Shown: positions 35,441 to 48,401, numbered from the stretch's first letter. The stretch is DNA of 64,000 nucleotides from Silurus meridionalis (GCF_014805685.1 NC_060885.1:13458632-13522631); one strand, 5' to 3'. Numbers and translations are program-made. Notes: generated by a model not told the origin, from the sequence alone.

Positions 35441-35736
35441 CTCTTTGTTTTAGCCTGAATATCAGCCACATCTCCTACCAAAACTGAACATTTCTGCCCA
35501 GTTTCTAAGAAGCATATTTAGTTTCAGGAAAGTTGGTGGGATCCATTAGGTGGAAAGAAAAGGCTGATTTTTGGTTTTAATGCAATTACAATTTGCTTTA
35601 CAAGCAGCAGGAAGCTCTAAAATTTGCACAGTACCCCTTGAAAGTGACCTGACTGCAAGAAATGCTTAAAACTGTCTCTAAAAAGTTTCTTAATCACTTC
35701 CAACATGGAATGGTATTAAATCACACAAAAACCCAC

Positions 35737-35773
<37 letters not shown>

Positions 35774-36756
35774 AACACAAAGGGGAAAAAACGGTTGACT
35801 AATGAGCGATGGAGGGCAGGTGTAACCACAATGTTCTATTTCGGACAGACAGGAGAAGAAAGCATGCTACAATGGGGAAAAAGAGGAATGCCAGATGAAA
35901 AGAGCAGAATGAGCTTGTCATTGTATAATCTACACCCCTGCTGACAGCTAATTAGCTGTACAGCTCTCTCTATTTCACCACCTCTTTCAATTTGTGCACA
36001 GCTGCAAATGCGTTTCCTGTCTCCGGAATTTCTCCCAGTGAGAAGACGTTGGGATCTCCCACTAAATTGTTCACATAACAAACCCCACACGCTCGCTCTG
36101 ATGTCAATCATACATTGTGTTGCACGCATTGTCTCGGGTCAATCGTTTATCATCAATGTAAATCTCTTCCTCCTGGAAACTATTCTCCAAAAGCTGATGT
36201 GAAACAGGTTACAGCATGTGGCTCGTGTGACGCCACAAATGCTAGCAGAGCATGTAATCCCTGTAATTATAGAGGTCTTGACAATCTAGAGGGGGCCAGC
36301 AGAGGGAAATCTTGTTGTCAAGCAAACTCAACTTATTAGCATGATTTCAGACTTACTTCAGCCAATAACTACAATTTAGACAACACATAATGATCATAAT
36401 GATAGGAGAGCAGGTTTTATATTACAATATAAATTAACTTTCGAATGTAACTTACCTGATAAATGGCCAGAGCATTGTGGGTAGTGGAACCATCCACGAT
36501 AAGCATGAGAGAGAGGAGAGAGAATGAGAGAAAAAACTTATTAGAAACATATTTCTAAACCAGCTAATATTCATGCTTTTGAATATTTCAGTGCAACATT
36601 TTACTGTTAATCCCAAGATCACTCCCAATTTATTACTGCTTAAACTATTAAACATTATTAATTCAAACTCTATTTATGTCTTTTTTTTTAAGCAGTTAAG
36701 ACTAAGTTTGTTTGGCTCCTTTGTACCTAATGTACAGTATGTTAAATATATATATA
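35441..36756. other. Intron 1 sequence; (CA)n at 35736-35771
   Basis: Besides a (CA)n tract this holds a GC-richer unique block at about 35990-36320. That block includes CCAGCAGAGGG at 36296-36306, a form of the core CTCF motif. No exon was recognised. Confidence 0.45.
35736..35771. repeat. (CA)n microsatellite
   Basis: About 16 units, with a G interruption at the left. Confidence 0.93.
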
Positions 36757-37785
36757 CAGTACCTCACAAAAGTGAGAACACCCCTCACATTTAAGCAACA
36801 TTTTAGTATATCTTCTTAAGGGACAATACTATAGAAATGAAACTATTATAAATATTTTAGATTAGTCAATGTGCAGATTGTACAACAGTGCAGATTTACT
36901 GTCCTCTGAAAATAACTCAACATACAGATGCAATAATATCAAAATAGCTGGCAATAAAAGTGAGTATACCCTAATTGATAACAGTTGTACATCATTTAAT
37001 AATGCAAAGCTACATGTCCTATGTTCATGTTTTTGTCTGCTTGACAGGACCATACAAATTTGTGTATCTTGTATTAGAGCAGTTAAAATTTGATGCTTTT
37101 AGTACAATTCTCTAATACTGACCACTGGATGTTCAATATGGCACCTCATGGCAAAGAGACCCTCTGAGGATTTGAGAATTTAAATTGTTGCTCTCCATAA
37201 AGATGGCCTAGACCAGGGGTCACCAACCTTTTTAAAACTGAGAGCTACTTCTTGGGTACCGATTAATGTGAAGGGCTACCATTTTGATACACATAGTTTT
37301 CAGTTTGATCTGAAATAACAAATTTGCTCAATTTACTTTTTATTATATGTTAATTATTAGTAATTAATGATATATGTGAAGACACTGATCATGTTAATGA
37401 TTTCTCATAATAATTATCAACAATGATTTAACAAAGTAGGAAACAGCTATTTTCAGAAAAGGCCCGTGGGCTACTCATGTGGTCCTAGCGGGCTACCCGG
37501 TGCCCGCGGGCACCATGTTGGTGACCCCTGGCCTAGACTATAAGAAGATCGGTAACACTCTGAAACTCAGTTACAGTACAGAGGCCAGGGTCATACAGAG
37601 CTTTTCCAAGACGGGTTCCACTAGGAACAGGCCTTGCAAGGGTCCATCAAAGAAGTTGAGTCCTCGTGCTGTCTGTCAGGTGCAGAAGCTGGCTTCAAAA
37701 AACAGATGCATGAGTGCTGCCAGTATCGCTTTAGCGGTTGCAGAAAAATAAGGTCTGCTTCTCAGTGCTCATACCAACAGGTTGA
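36757..37785 (+). pseudogene. Tc1-like family G element: 5' TIR and broken transposase, 3' part lost
   Basis: The 5' end CAGTACCTCACAAAAGTGAG follows a TA. An inner AAAAGTGAGTATACCC at 36957-36972 gives the IR/DR type of terminal repeat. A transposase-like frame starts at ATG 37138. It is broken by a frameshift and a stop near 37165-37185. It is then interrupted by the MITE 37214-37530 and resumes as GLDYKKIGNTLKLSY and KTGSTRNRP...KKLSPRAV, the paired helix-turn-helix DNA-binding region of Tc1 transposases. A stop follows AVAEK at about 37750. The catalytic domain and 3' TIR are absent. Confidence 0.85.
37214..37530. mobile_element. hAT-type MITE, copy 1, nested in the Tc1 pseudogene
   Basis: A 317-bp element has ends CAGGGGTCACCAAC and GTTGGTGACCCCTG, flanked by the exact 8-bp duplication GCCTAGAC (37206-37213 and 37531-37538). 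An 8-bp target duplication and CAGGGGT-type ends are diagnostic of hAT elements. The flanks rejoin as GATGGCCTAGACTATAAG, a continuous Tc1 reading frame (DGLDYK), which proves the insertion site. Confidence 0.95.
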
Positions 37786-39724
37786 TTTGCTCAATACTTC
37801 CTTGGCTTAATAACCTTCAGAATTAAATATATTACTTGTCTAATGTTGAGTTAAACATACAGTGATGGATTTTAGGTCACATTAAAACAATGAATAATCT
37901 CCATTTACCTTGAAAGAAAGTAAAATTATTCAAGCAAGAAATTTAAGTAGAGGATGAAAGATTAGTAATGTAAGATAGGCTGAGGGGAAAGGTTTTCAGG
38001 GTGTCACTTATCACTAATGCAACTGATCACTTCTAGATTCATATATTACATGAATGATTACTGATTTAATTGTATATTTTTAAGTGATAGCATGTTTTGA
38101 TGCGTACATAAACCACATAAAGTTTAGGAGAAATATAAAAAAATATATATAAAGCACTTTGAGTCTAAATGTGAAGTGTGCTTCAGAACTAAAAGATAGC
38201 TGTTATTCTTTAGATATTCGCATGTTACTGTTTATTCCTGGCAGCACATTTGCCTGTGAGACCTTTAGGGGAAAAAAATACATTTAGATTTTAACTGGGA
38301 AAATATTTCTGCTCACCGTACAATTTTCCATTTTCTGTTAAATCTTCTAAAATTAGCCTGTTTTTATAAGGGACAGACAAAGATACGCAAATAGGTTGGG
38401 GTGCCCAGTCTAATCATGTAATCAGGAGTCAGCACACATTTCTATCCTAGAGGGTACAAAATCAGGGTCAACTCATTTGCTTTCTGCTCATGTATACTTC
38501 TAAAAAAAAGAAAGAGCAATAGGAGTATGAGGTGGCATTCTCAAGTCACTGCCACAGGGATTCCAAGTATCAGCAACCTCATATGAAGACAGAAAGAAAG
38601 GGTGAAAAATAGATAAGATATGAATGTTTTTTATCTTATTCCCTGGGATTCTATTCCTGCCAGAGTAAAACCCTTGTGAGGGGCTCTTTCTGAACACATT
38701 GCTTTATTGCTGGTTAAATAGAAGTGGTGGCCTATTTATAAGAAGATTAAACTAGAGGCAATGGGGGTGTTAAAGGATTGTTCCATCCCTCCAAGCTTTT
38801 CTCTCAGGGCACAGGGAAACAAGGAAAAGCTTAAGCAGAGCTGCATAAAGATCACTCTCATAGTAGATTATTTTATATTAATAAAAAACATTTGATATGG
38901 GGAAAAATTGCTAACAGATCTTCTAGAATTAAATATTCATGGGATGCTAAACATAACACATCTGACAGGTCAGTGAGGTCATAGCAGTAATCCACAAAAG
39001 AAGCAAATGCAGGGAATTGTTAACACACACACACATACATGCATACAAAGTACAACCATAAACACAAAGATAATCGCATGTTTGCCTTGAGGACAGGATT
39101 AGCTAGCTCTTCGGAAAAAGAAAAAGAAAAAAATCGAATGTATTCATCAAAGCTGTTGAAAGTAAATAGTCCAGGTTTTTAGGTTTCCCCTTTAAAAATG
39201 TACTAAATATTTAACAAACCCTGCATATTTGAGCTTAATTTGTATTTAGATCATTTGTAGCATATGCTTAATTACAAAAGACACATTTACCCAGTATGAA
39301 AAAAACAAATAATAAAAAAGAAAACTGTTTATTTAAAACTATCTAATAATGAAAAGCTCTAGTTAAGCTCTAGTGTTAATCACCAAAAACATGTATTATT
39401 GTTGTATTATTATTATTGTATTGTATTGTATATTCTTTTTATGATAAATTCCTAAATAAAATTTATCAATTCAGTGATGGGACTACTTTTTGAAAGGGGC
39501 CCAACATAGTCATTTAGCCTGATATGTGCATGGATACTACAAAACCTAATAGGTGAAAGTATAAGAGGCTTTCTTCCTAGTATCTCATTGTCAAAACCTT
39601 CTAACTAATCAATAACCTAGTGATTGTCAACTAATAACTAATAAATCATAGTCAGGGTCACAGTGCAGGAACATACCCAGGATGGGGTGCTAATCAAATG
39701 CAGGGCACTACGGACAAACTGAGT
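37786..39724. other. Unique part of duplication copy 1
   Basis: AT-rich sequence without recognised gene or repeat. Short (CA)n at about 39022-39036 and A-rich runs differ in length between the two copies. Confidence 0.6.
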
Positions 39725-39895
39725 TACCCTAATTGATAACAGTTGTACATCATTTAATAATGCAAAGCTACATGTCCTATGTTCATGTTTTTGTCTGCTT
39801 GACAGGACCATACAAATTTGTGTATCTTGTATTAGAGCAGTTAAAATTTGATGCTTTTAGTACAATTCTCTAATACTGACCACTGGATGTTCAAT

Positions 39896-40540
39896 ATGGC
39901 ACCTCATGGCAAAGAGACCCTCTGAGGATTTGAGAATTTAAATTGTTGCTCTCCATAAAGATGGCCTAGACCAGGGGTCACCAACCTTTTTAAAACTGAG
40001 AGCTACTTCTTGGGTACCGATTAATGTGAAGGGCTACCATTTTGATACACATAGTTTTCAGTTTGATCTGAAATAACAAATTTGCTCAATTTACTTTTTA
40101 TTATATGTTAATTATTAGTAATTAATGATATATGTGAAGACACTGATCATGTTAATGATTTCTCATAATAATTATCAACAATGATTTAACAAAGTAGGAA
40201 ACAGCTATTTTCAGAAAAGGCCCGTGGGCTACTCATGTGGTCCTAGCGGGCTACCCGGTGCCCGGGCACCATGTTGGTGACCCTGGCCTAGACTATAAGA
40301 AGATCGGTAACACTCTGAAACTCAGTTACAGTACAGAGGCCAGGGTCATACAGAGCTTTTCCAAGACGGGTTCCACTAGGAACAGGCCTTGCAAGGGTCC
40401 ATCAAAGAAGTTGAGTCCTCGTGCTGTCTGTCAGGTGCAGAAGCTGGCTTCAAAAAACAGATGCATGAGTGCTGCCAGTATCGCTTTAGCGGTTGCAGAA
40501 AAATAAGGTCTGCTTCTCAGTGCTCATACCAACAGGTTGA
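39896..40540 (+). pseudogene. Tc1-like family G transposase pseudogene, copy 2
   Basis: This is the same broken frame as in copy 1 at an offset of 2758, with the same frameshift, stop and MITE interruption. It has no 5' TIR of its own. Shared lesions date the decay before the duplication. Confidence 0.85.
39972..40285. mobile_element. hAT-type MITE, copy 2
   Basis: This is the same element as 37214-37530, with the same GCCTAGAC flanks. It is 3 bp shorter: two bases lost in the CCCGCGGGCAC stretch and one C lost from the right terminal ACCCCTG. The right end is therefore damaged in this copy. Confidence 0.93.
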
Positions 40541-42654
40541 TTTGCTCAATACTTCCTTGGCTTAATAACCTTCAGAATTAAATATATTACTTGTCTAATG
40601 TTGAGTTAAACATACAGTGATGGATTTTAGGTCACATTAAAACAATGAATAATCTCCATTTACCTTGAAAGAAAGTAAAATTATTCAAGCAAGAAATTTA
40701 AGTAGAGGATGAAAGATTAGTAATGTAAGATAGGCTGAGGGGAAAGGTTTTCAGGGTGTCACTTATCACTAATGCAACTGATCACTTCTAGATTCATATA
40801 TTACATGAATGATTACTGATTTAATTGTATATTTTTAAGTGATAGCATGTTTTGATGCGTACATAAACCACATAAAGTTTAGGAGAAATATAAAAAAATA
40901 TATATAAAGCACTTTGAGTCTAAATGTGAAGTGTGCTTCAGAACTAAAAGATAGCTGTTATTCTTTAGATATTCGCATGTTACTGTTTATTCCTGGCAGC
41001 ACATTTGCCTGTGAGACCTTTAGGGGAAAAAAATACATTTAGATTTTAACTGGGAAAATATTTCTGCTCACCGTACAATTTTCCATTTTCTGTTAAAGCT
41101 TCTAAAATTAGCCTGTTTTTATAAGGGACAGACAAAGATACGCAAATAGGTTGGGGTGTCCAGTCTAATCATGTAATCAGGAGTCAGCACACACATTTCT
41201 ATCCTAGAGGGTACAAAATCAGGGTCAACTCATTTGCTTTCTGCTCATGTATACTTCTAAAAAAAAGAAAGAGCAATAGGAGTATGAGGTGGCATTCTCA
41301 AGTCACTGCCACAGGGATTCCAAATATCAGCAACCTCATATGAAGACAGAAAGAAAGGGTGAAAAATAGATAAGATATGAATGTTTTTTATCTTATTCCC
41401 TGGGATTCTATTCCTGCCAGAGTAAAAACCCTTGTGAGGGGGCTCTTTCTGAACACATTGCTTTATTGCTGGTTAAATAGAAGTGGTGGCCTATTTATAA
41501 GAAGATTAAACTAGAGGCAATGGGGGTGTTAAAGGATTGTTCCATCCCTCCAAGCTTTTCTCTCAGGGCACAGGGAAACAAGGAAAAGCTTAAGCAGAGC
41601 TGCATAAAGATCACTCTCATAGTAGATTATTTTATATTAATAAAAAACATTTGATATGGGGAAAAATTGCTAACAGATCTTCTAGAATTAAATATTCATG
41701 GGATGCTAAACATAACACATCTGACAGGTCAGTGAGGTCATAGCAGTAATCCACAAAAGAAGCAAATGCAGGGAATTGTTAACACACACACATACATGCA
41801 TACAAAGTACAACCATAAACACAAAGATAATCGCATGTTTGCCTTGAGGACAGGATTAGCTAGCTCTTCGGAAAAGAAAAAGAAAAAATCGAATGTATTC
41901 ATCAAAGCTGTTGAAAGTAAATAGTCCAGGTTTTTAGGTTTCCCCTTTAAAAATGTACTAAATATTTAACAAACCCTGCATATTTGAGCTTAATTTGTAT
42001 TTAGATCATTTGTAGCATATGCTTAATTACAAAAGACACATTTACCCAGTATGAAAAAAACAAATAATAAAAAAGAAAACTGTTTATTTAAAACTATCTA
42101 ATAATGAAAAGCTCTAGTTAAGCTCTAGTGTTAATCACCAAAAACATGTATTATTGTTGTATTATTATTGTATTGTATTGTATATTCTTTTTAAGATAAA
42201 TTCCTAAATAAAATGTATCAATTCAGTGATGGGACTACTTTTTGAAAGGGGCCCAACATAGTCATTTAGCCTGATATGTGCATGGATACTACAAAACCTA
42301 ATAGGTGAAAGTATAAGAGGCTTTCTTCCTAGTATCTCATTGTCAAAACCTTCTAACTAATCAATAACCTAGTGATTGTCAACTAATAACTAATAAATCA
42401 TAGTCAGGGTCACAGTGCAGGAACATACCCAGGATGGGGTGCTAATCAAATGCAGGGCACTACGGACAAACTGAGTTAGTCTAACATAATCCCATCATTC
42501 TGGGGATGGTTAAAAGTATAGAATAGAATGATGTTCTGGGATGCTTTCCTGATGATAATGTTGCAGGTGTTTTATGTAAAGCTTGTAAAATATATAAACA
42601 GATAAATGAATGTTAAATTGAAGTAAGGAAGTTCTAGCTTTTTTAAACCTACTG

Positions 42655-42830
42655 GCAATTTAGTATCTCCCATACACTGATTTTGGACATTAGGAGAAAA
42701 CCAAAGGGCACAAAGGAAACCCACATTGTGAAACTCTACACAGACAGTAACTCTCATGATTGATGTCTAGAGATTAGACCCTGGAGCTTTGAGGTTGCAA
42801 CACCACCTTCTTAGTACATCAGGTGTAGTT
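42655..42830 (-). mobile_element. SINE-like element, minus strand, degraded
   Basis: The reverse complement of this block follows the SINE at 32042-32335: a GGTTGCAACCTC-like start with CTCCAGGGTCTAATC, then ACTGTCTGTGTAGAGTTT and a GGTTTTCTCCTAATGTCCAA section. The tail is missing. Confidence 0.6.
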
Positions 42831-44903
42831 TTGAATTCCAAAATTTCAAGATTTTTAAATTTAAAGAGGCCTTTAATTTTCAATAATATGTGGTGGGTTT
42901 TTTTGCTTCGTTCTCAGTACTACAAAACACAGAATTCTTGATGTAACCAAACACATATACAAAGTTTTTTAAAGTTTATTAAGTAAAATAGAAAATCATA
43001 TCCTGAATGTTTTGGGAATAGTTCTCCAAAAAACCTAAATAGCTCCAGATATTGACACAATGCTAGGTTTGGTTCTTCCAACCTTGTTTTTACTTCAGAA
43101 AATTTTCAAAAGAATGTTAATCGATAAATCGGCTACATGCCTACATTAGGCTGAGTCGGTAATCCAGCACATTACGTGCGCACTATTTTTACATCACTCT
43201 CTCCTTAGTCTCAGCGGGTCAAAGATGAGCTCTCCTCTTCCATATCAATGGACACACTAATACAGCAGCTAATGATTTACTGGTAATCTCATGTTTCACT
43301 CGCTGCGGTCAGTTTCAAAACAAACCCGAGTCTTTCCCATCCCCCCTCTACAATCAATTTCCCTACCAGTCACCCGCTCAATTATAGCTGTGCTAGAAGA
43401 AGCTTGAGGTAAAGCAGATCTCAGCTATTGATTTCAAATGTCCTTTGCGGATCTCAAAAGAAGGGTCATAGAAACACTGCCACAGCCTCAGGAGTGAAAA
43501 ATGGGGGAATCAGTCTGACTCCTCAGTGTCTCAGACACATTCCAGAGCATGTGAGTTTGCCATCCGGCACCTGAGCCTCCCTCGGTGATGACTGACTTGT
43601 GCAGATCCGTTTGAAGAAAAAACATCAACATATCAATGAAAGCACCCAAAGAGCCTAATGGACTACATGATGAATAATGAAGTAAAGAAAGATGGCCAAA
43701 CAAGAAAAAGAGACAGAAAGAAAAAGGACCCTGAAAATCAAATGTGGCATTAGTACTGAAATGCACATTTATAATCTATTACCATTAGCTCCAACACTTA
43801 AATATTTCAACACTTTCATTTGCAGAACTCAGGAACATTAGAACACAGTTCATGCAAGTTTAATAGATATATATCAATCCTCTTTTTTACACTTACTCTA
43901 TTGAGCAACATAAAGACAGTTTGCATGTGCATGGCTGAGATCAAATTTCGACCTGTGTTCCCTACAGCTATAATGCTAATCCAATAATCTGCCTGTGAAC
44001 GAATGGTTGAACAGTTGATATTTTTAGTTCACCCCAATTTGTCTGATGTAACACTGGGGAAATGCGTTATTTGAACCAACCTGGGAGACCCAAAGAAAGT
44101 CACTGTTAAGTGAGACAAAAATATATAAGATCTGAAGAGAATTTTGTGATTAAGGCTGTTGTAATTTAAACACCCTCCCTTCCTCGCTTCCTTACCCCTT
44201 TCCTCTATGACACAGTTACCACAGCAACCGAGGAAGATACCATGACACCAAAGGGAAGAAACATACTTCAGGTCAGAGGTCAATTAGGGCTCTTTTATAT
44301 TTCTCCAGAGGAAAGTAACAGTTCTGTCTGAACACAAGAAAGACTGAATTGAGTTTAGGCCCATCAGACTAAATGGGTTACTAATTATAGGACCGTTTTT
44401 CTTTTCATCTATTCATCTAAGAATGACTTATCGTGCCATCAGTACAAGTATGCATATTTATATATATAAAATCACACTCAAAAGTATACCTAAAGACAAT
44501 CATAAAATGATGCATGCCTTCTCACATGAAATATGATTAGCCTTTGTTCATTTGTTCATAAAGGATGGATTAAGATTTATGGCTTCATGCCAAGTTATTT
44601 AAAGACCCAGCAAGTGCTGGGCATGTTTTGTGTTTCAAAATCATCAGACCATCAAGACATAAGTACTGCACGCTCTCATGCACCCAGCAGCTTAAAAAGC
44701 CATGGAGCCAATGCACGCTTCCAGGAGGTCAGAGAGATGTTCTCCAAATTGGCAGTGAACCAGATATTCCACTTGAGTGCCTAAAACCCCGGGGCCAATT
44801 GGCCAATCCACTTTCCAAATGCACTACGCTTGCACTCTGCTCATGGTTTATTAACTACCAATCCCAACATCGCACGCAACGATCAAAACATGACACAATA
44901 TCT

Positions 44904-44906
<3 letters not shown>

Positions 44907-44947
<41 letters not shown>
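44907..44947. repeat. (CA)n microsatellite
   Basis: About 20 units; the complementary (TG)n lies 246 bp to the right. Confidence 0.97.
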
Positions 44948-44951
<4 letters not shown>

Positions 44952-45191
44952 ACCCAATCTACTTCCATAGGTAGTACCAATACAGTTAATTTGAGGTAAT
45001 GCTATTTGATAAAAACTTATTTAGATGCTATCCTTCATTCTGTCATTGTGTTCAGAAGATTAGTGGCACCAAAGTTCATGCTGAATAAAGTGATTGTGGA
45101 ATGAGGACTAGCAAGCGAAATGGCCAAAGAAAGAGAATGGGATCCCTTCAAACTATGGCAAACAGTGTGTAAGATAGTGTATGAGTATGAT

Positions 45192-45193
<2 letters not shown>

Positions 45194-45241
<48 letters not shown>
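45194..45241. repeat. (TG)n microsatellite
   Basis: About 24 units, complementary in orientation to 44907-44947. Confidence 0.97.
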
Positions 45242-45243
<2 letters not shown>

Positions 45244-46810
45244 ATGGTGTTTGTGAGGTGTGTGTAGCGAGAAAGATGGTGTCAGTTGTCAGAGACTCAC
45301 CATGCTCCAGTAATCTTCTGACTCTACAGAGTTCCTGAAACCAGTCCAAAATTCCTGAACTAACAGTCTAGAGCAAAAATGACAAAGGTGGCTATTCAAA
45401 AGAAGCTGTTGCGAAGCATCACCTTTCCAAACAAAGGAAGAAATAAGATGACATAGTAAAACCAGATTCAAGCTCTTTACCATGCCAAGCTTTTATTCTT
45501 GTTAGATAAACATATATTCTCCCACCCGTCTAGAACTCTCACTTTCTTATAGGAGTGTAGGTCCTCTAATTCACTGTCAATAAGAAAAAATGGAAGAAGG
45601 GTTAAAAGGTGCACTATACACAACCTCACACACCCTTCTGGGCCCACAGCATTGTTTCAGGAGAAAAATCATCTTTTATTATTAAATTTACGTGGTGTTG
45701 AAATCTAAAATCCTGATTGGGTTACAAAGGGTTGATTAACATTCTGTAACTGCAACTGTAACAACAGCTGCAAGACAAAAAAAGATTTGATGTGTCCATT
45801 CTGATTATTATTGTTCATTGTATTATTGCTCACACTTATTATTATTATTCTTTCTACAGTAGTGGTTAATTAAGAGAGGATGGATTATGGATGCAATAAG
45901 TAATCCAAGAATAATAAATGGAAAATATGTTTATGGGGTGAACCCACCCATGACTACATTAAATATGGTTCAAAAATATAACAATGCAAATAATGTAATC
46001 ATGGGCAAATCAAATTCTGGTCATGATATTACAGGAAAATAATAAATTGTCCTCATCTTTGTGTCTAACTGCTTTACACTGTTGTTCATCTTTTACCAAA
46101 AGCAGTACATTTTGTCAAGTTGAATTCTTTGCATATAAAATATTACCTTCTATTCATCAAACTAAAATTTCATCATGACAACCAAAAAAAATGGAGCAGC
46201 ATTAATAAATATACCATAATTTGTGTTAAATAACATACTTGAAAACATAATCATTTAGCACTGAGAGAAGCCTTGCAGTGTCAATGCTTATATCTGCCAG
46301 AACTGCATTTATTACTCTATTGTAAGCCGTGTTCCAGACTTTAAGAGCATACTCTGTTGTCTGACCTGGGAAGAAATGAAGTATGATGCTTAAAGAAAAA
46401 CATTCCTTAAGGCTTCTTCATGAGTTATAGTGGCTAGAATAATATTTGAACTTTAGTGGTTTCACACCACCTGGGTTCAACAATTTTCTTTTAATTTGTA
46501 AATAGTTTTTCAATCTATATCGATTATTACTATTTAATAATAGGTTCCAGTTTGCACAATAAAATGTTAAGGAGAATAGTCCTATCAACCAAAACCAACA
46601 TGTAATAGGAAACACAGACATCTTTCCCTACAAATCTCTCTCACGGCACGACTAAGTGGGTAAATACATAGTACACGCTAACTAGACAGAACAATAGAAT
46701 AAAGTAGACAGCATAATTATGCAGAACTGAGCACACTGTGCAAATTGCATGTGTGCATTCCACTTCACTGCTTTAGCATAATGGCCAAGGGTGACTGTTC
46801 AGCAACACTA

Positions 46811-47000
46811 TTCAATTGATGTTAATTTTATTTGTATTTCGCTTTTAACAATGGATCCTGTTACAAAAACAGCTTTACAGAAATACATCAGTTCAGAATA
46901 TAAATGTTATCCCTCTAAGTTAAAAAGCTAAGCGTTATGGCAGAAAGGAAAAACTTTTTGAGAAGAACCAAACTCATAATGGAACCCATCCTCGTGACAG
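46811..47000 (+). repeat. Dispersed repeat family A, plus orientation
   Basis: The block TTCAATTGATGTTAATTTTA through CGCTTTTAACAATGGATCC, ACAGCTTTACAGAAATAC and GGAACCCATCCTCG is the mirror of the copies at 19395-19773 and 62030-62200. Confidence 0.7.
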
Positions 47001-47669
47001 CAGCAATTATAAATGATTTTCAAATGTATAATAGATCCTTAAAAAGTGCAATTTTGCAATCATGAAATGTATAATAGTTCTAACAACACTAGCACACAAT
47101 AACACAGGCATCTCTAAAACACACATTGTGTATAGCTCTCCTGCTCACTCTGTGAAAGAGCACTCCTTTCTTTCTTCTATATCTCAGACAGACGATGGAC
47201 CCTGAATTAAAGAGATGACAATCCCAAAATAAAAGCTTAGCCCACTTCCCTAGGTGGTTTCTGTTTTCTGAAAGAGAAGACAAATTCCGCAATAGAGGAT
47301 TAGCGAAGAAAGATTTAACTTGTGATAAAAACAAAATTATAACTTGTAATTTATACCTGAAGATTTTTTCACAGTACACGCTATGTTGATTAATTTAGGC
47401 TTGCAATTACAAATGACTAAAAACAGGAGTGCCACTGTAAAACACTGAAATGTCCAACTGGCACTTCAGTCTGTTTAAGAGTCCAGTTGGTCAGTGCTAT
47501 TTAATAAGGACACCGTGATACTCTTAGAAATGAGTATTGTTGGACTTTCCAGCAGCAAGACACTAAAAGAGAATAATGTTCTCCGTGTCATTGTTGATCA
47601 AACTAGTTCATCTGTGGCAACTAGTCTATTCCCAAATTGTTCCATCTGTCTGAGAAGGAGAAATAGATT

Positions 47670-47975
47670 TACTCTATATCCTGTCAAACACAGTGACACA
47701 ATCCAATTACAGGCATATGTGAGCTCATGTATGCAGAAACCCAGCTTTTTTCCTTTAAAGTGTTTTCAGCTACCCTGGGACTTCAAAAAGATACACATAC
47801 TGGCTTCATGTGTCTCAGGACACTCCCTGAATGGTAGCTGTCTGTAGGGTTAAAATCCCAGTTGAAATCTTGGTGACCCAAGATGCCACTTAACTGCTTG
47901 GTTATACTTGGTTGAACTGATATAATTGTAAGTTGTTCTGGATAAGAGTATCTACCAAATGACATACGGTAACTG
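47670..47975 (+). mobile_element. SINE fragments (tRNA-Gly-like body and common tail)
   Basis: CCTGTCAAACACAGTGACAC and GTGAGCTCATGTATGCAG match the body of 35125-35440. From about 47920 the end TAAGTTGTTCTGGATAAGAG followed by TATCTACCAAATGACATACGG is the tail shared with the SINE type at 16742-16896, here on the plus strand. Two SINEs may be fused or adjacent. Confidence 0.6.
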
Positions 47976-48397
47976 TAATAAAAATTTAAATGTCTCATAA
48001 CAAGGAAATGCCAGCTACTGAAAAGGAATTTTCAAATAACCAAATGTCTTATTGGGTCATTTTTCATATTATTCATCCAATTTACTATTTTATATTTCCA
48101 ATTTACTTTCCACAACATTTACAGTAGACAAACATACATGAACTGACTTGAGCTGACATTCATGAAAACAGCTAGAGATCTGTGAAACAAATTGGATATC
48201 AAATCAGATACTGGTATGTTTCAAGGCTGCATCATGCTTCAGTTGCCACCTACTGTAATTCTTCCCATGAGCTGACAGCCATGCCATCGGCGAGATTTGA
48301 CTGACTTCCCACTGGAACAGATGGATTCAATTCAATCCCACATTCACTGTTACTCAAAAAACAAAAAGCCATTACTGCGTAGAAAGGGCTTTGAATC

Positions 48398-48401
<4 letters not shown>

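Larger units (their letters stand above)
36967..39726 (+). repeat. 2.76-kb tandem duplication, copy 1
   Basis: The unit starts at TACCCTAATTGATAACAG inside the Tc1 5' region and ends at GGACAAACTGAGTTA. It is repeated head to tail at 39725-42478. It contains the Tc1 pseudogene, the hAT-type MITE and about 1.9 kb of unique sequence. By eye there are about half a dozen substitutions and about eight small indels against copy 2, so roughly 99% identity or more. Confidence 0.97.
39725..42478 (+). repeat. 2.76-kb tandem duplication, copy 2
   Basis: This is a head-to-tail copy of 36967-39726. It shares the bases TA (39725-39726) at the junction and returns to single-copy sequence after ACTGAGTTA at 42478. 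It lacks the outer 210 bp of the Tc1 5' end, which lie left of copy 1. This shows that the duplication, rather than a second transposition, made this copy. Confidence 0.97.
42831..46810. other. Intron 1 sequence; (CA)n at 44907-44947 and (TG)n at 45194-45241
   Basis: Unique-looking sequence, somewhat less AT-rich at 43140-43600. The two dinucleotide tracts lie 246 bp apart as complementary CA and TG on the same strand. No gene was recognised. Confidence 0.5.

Noticed and set aside
47494..47847. 117-codon open frame
   Set aside because: The right part is SINE sequence and the left has no recognisable domain or splice sites.
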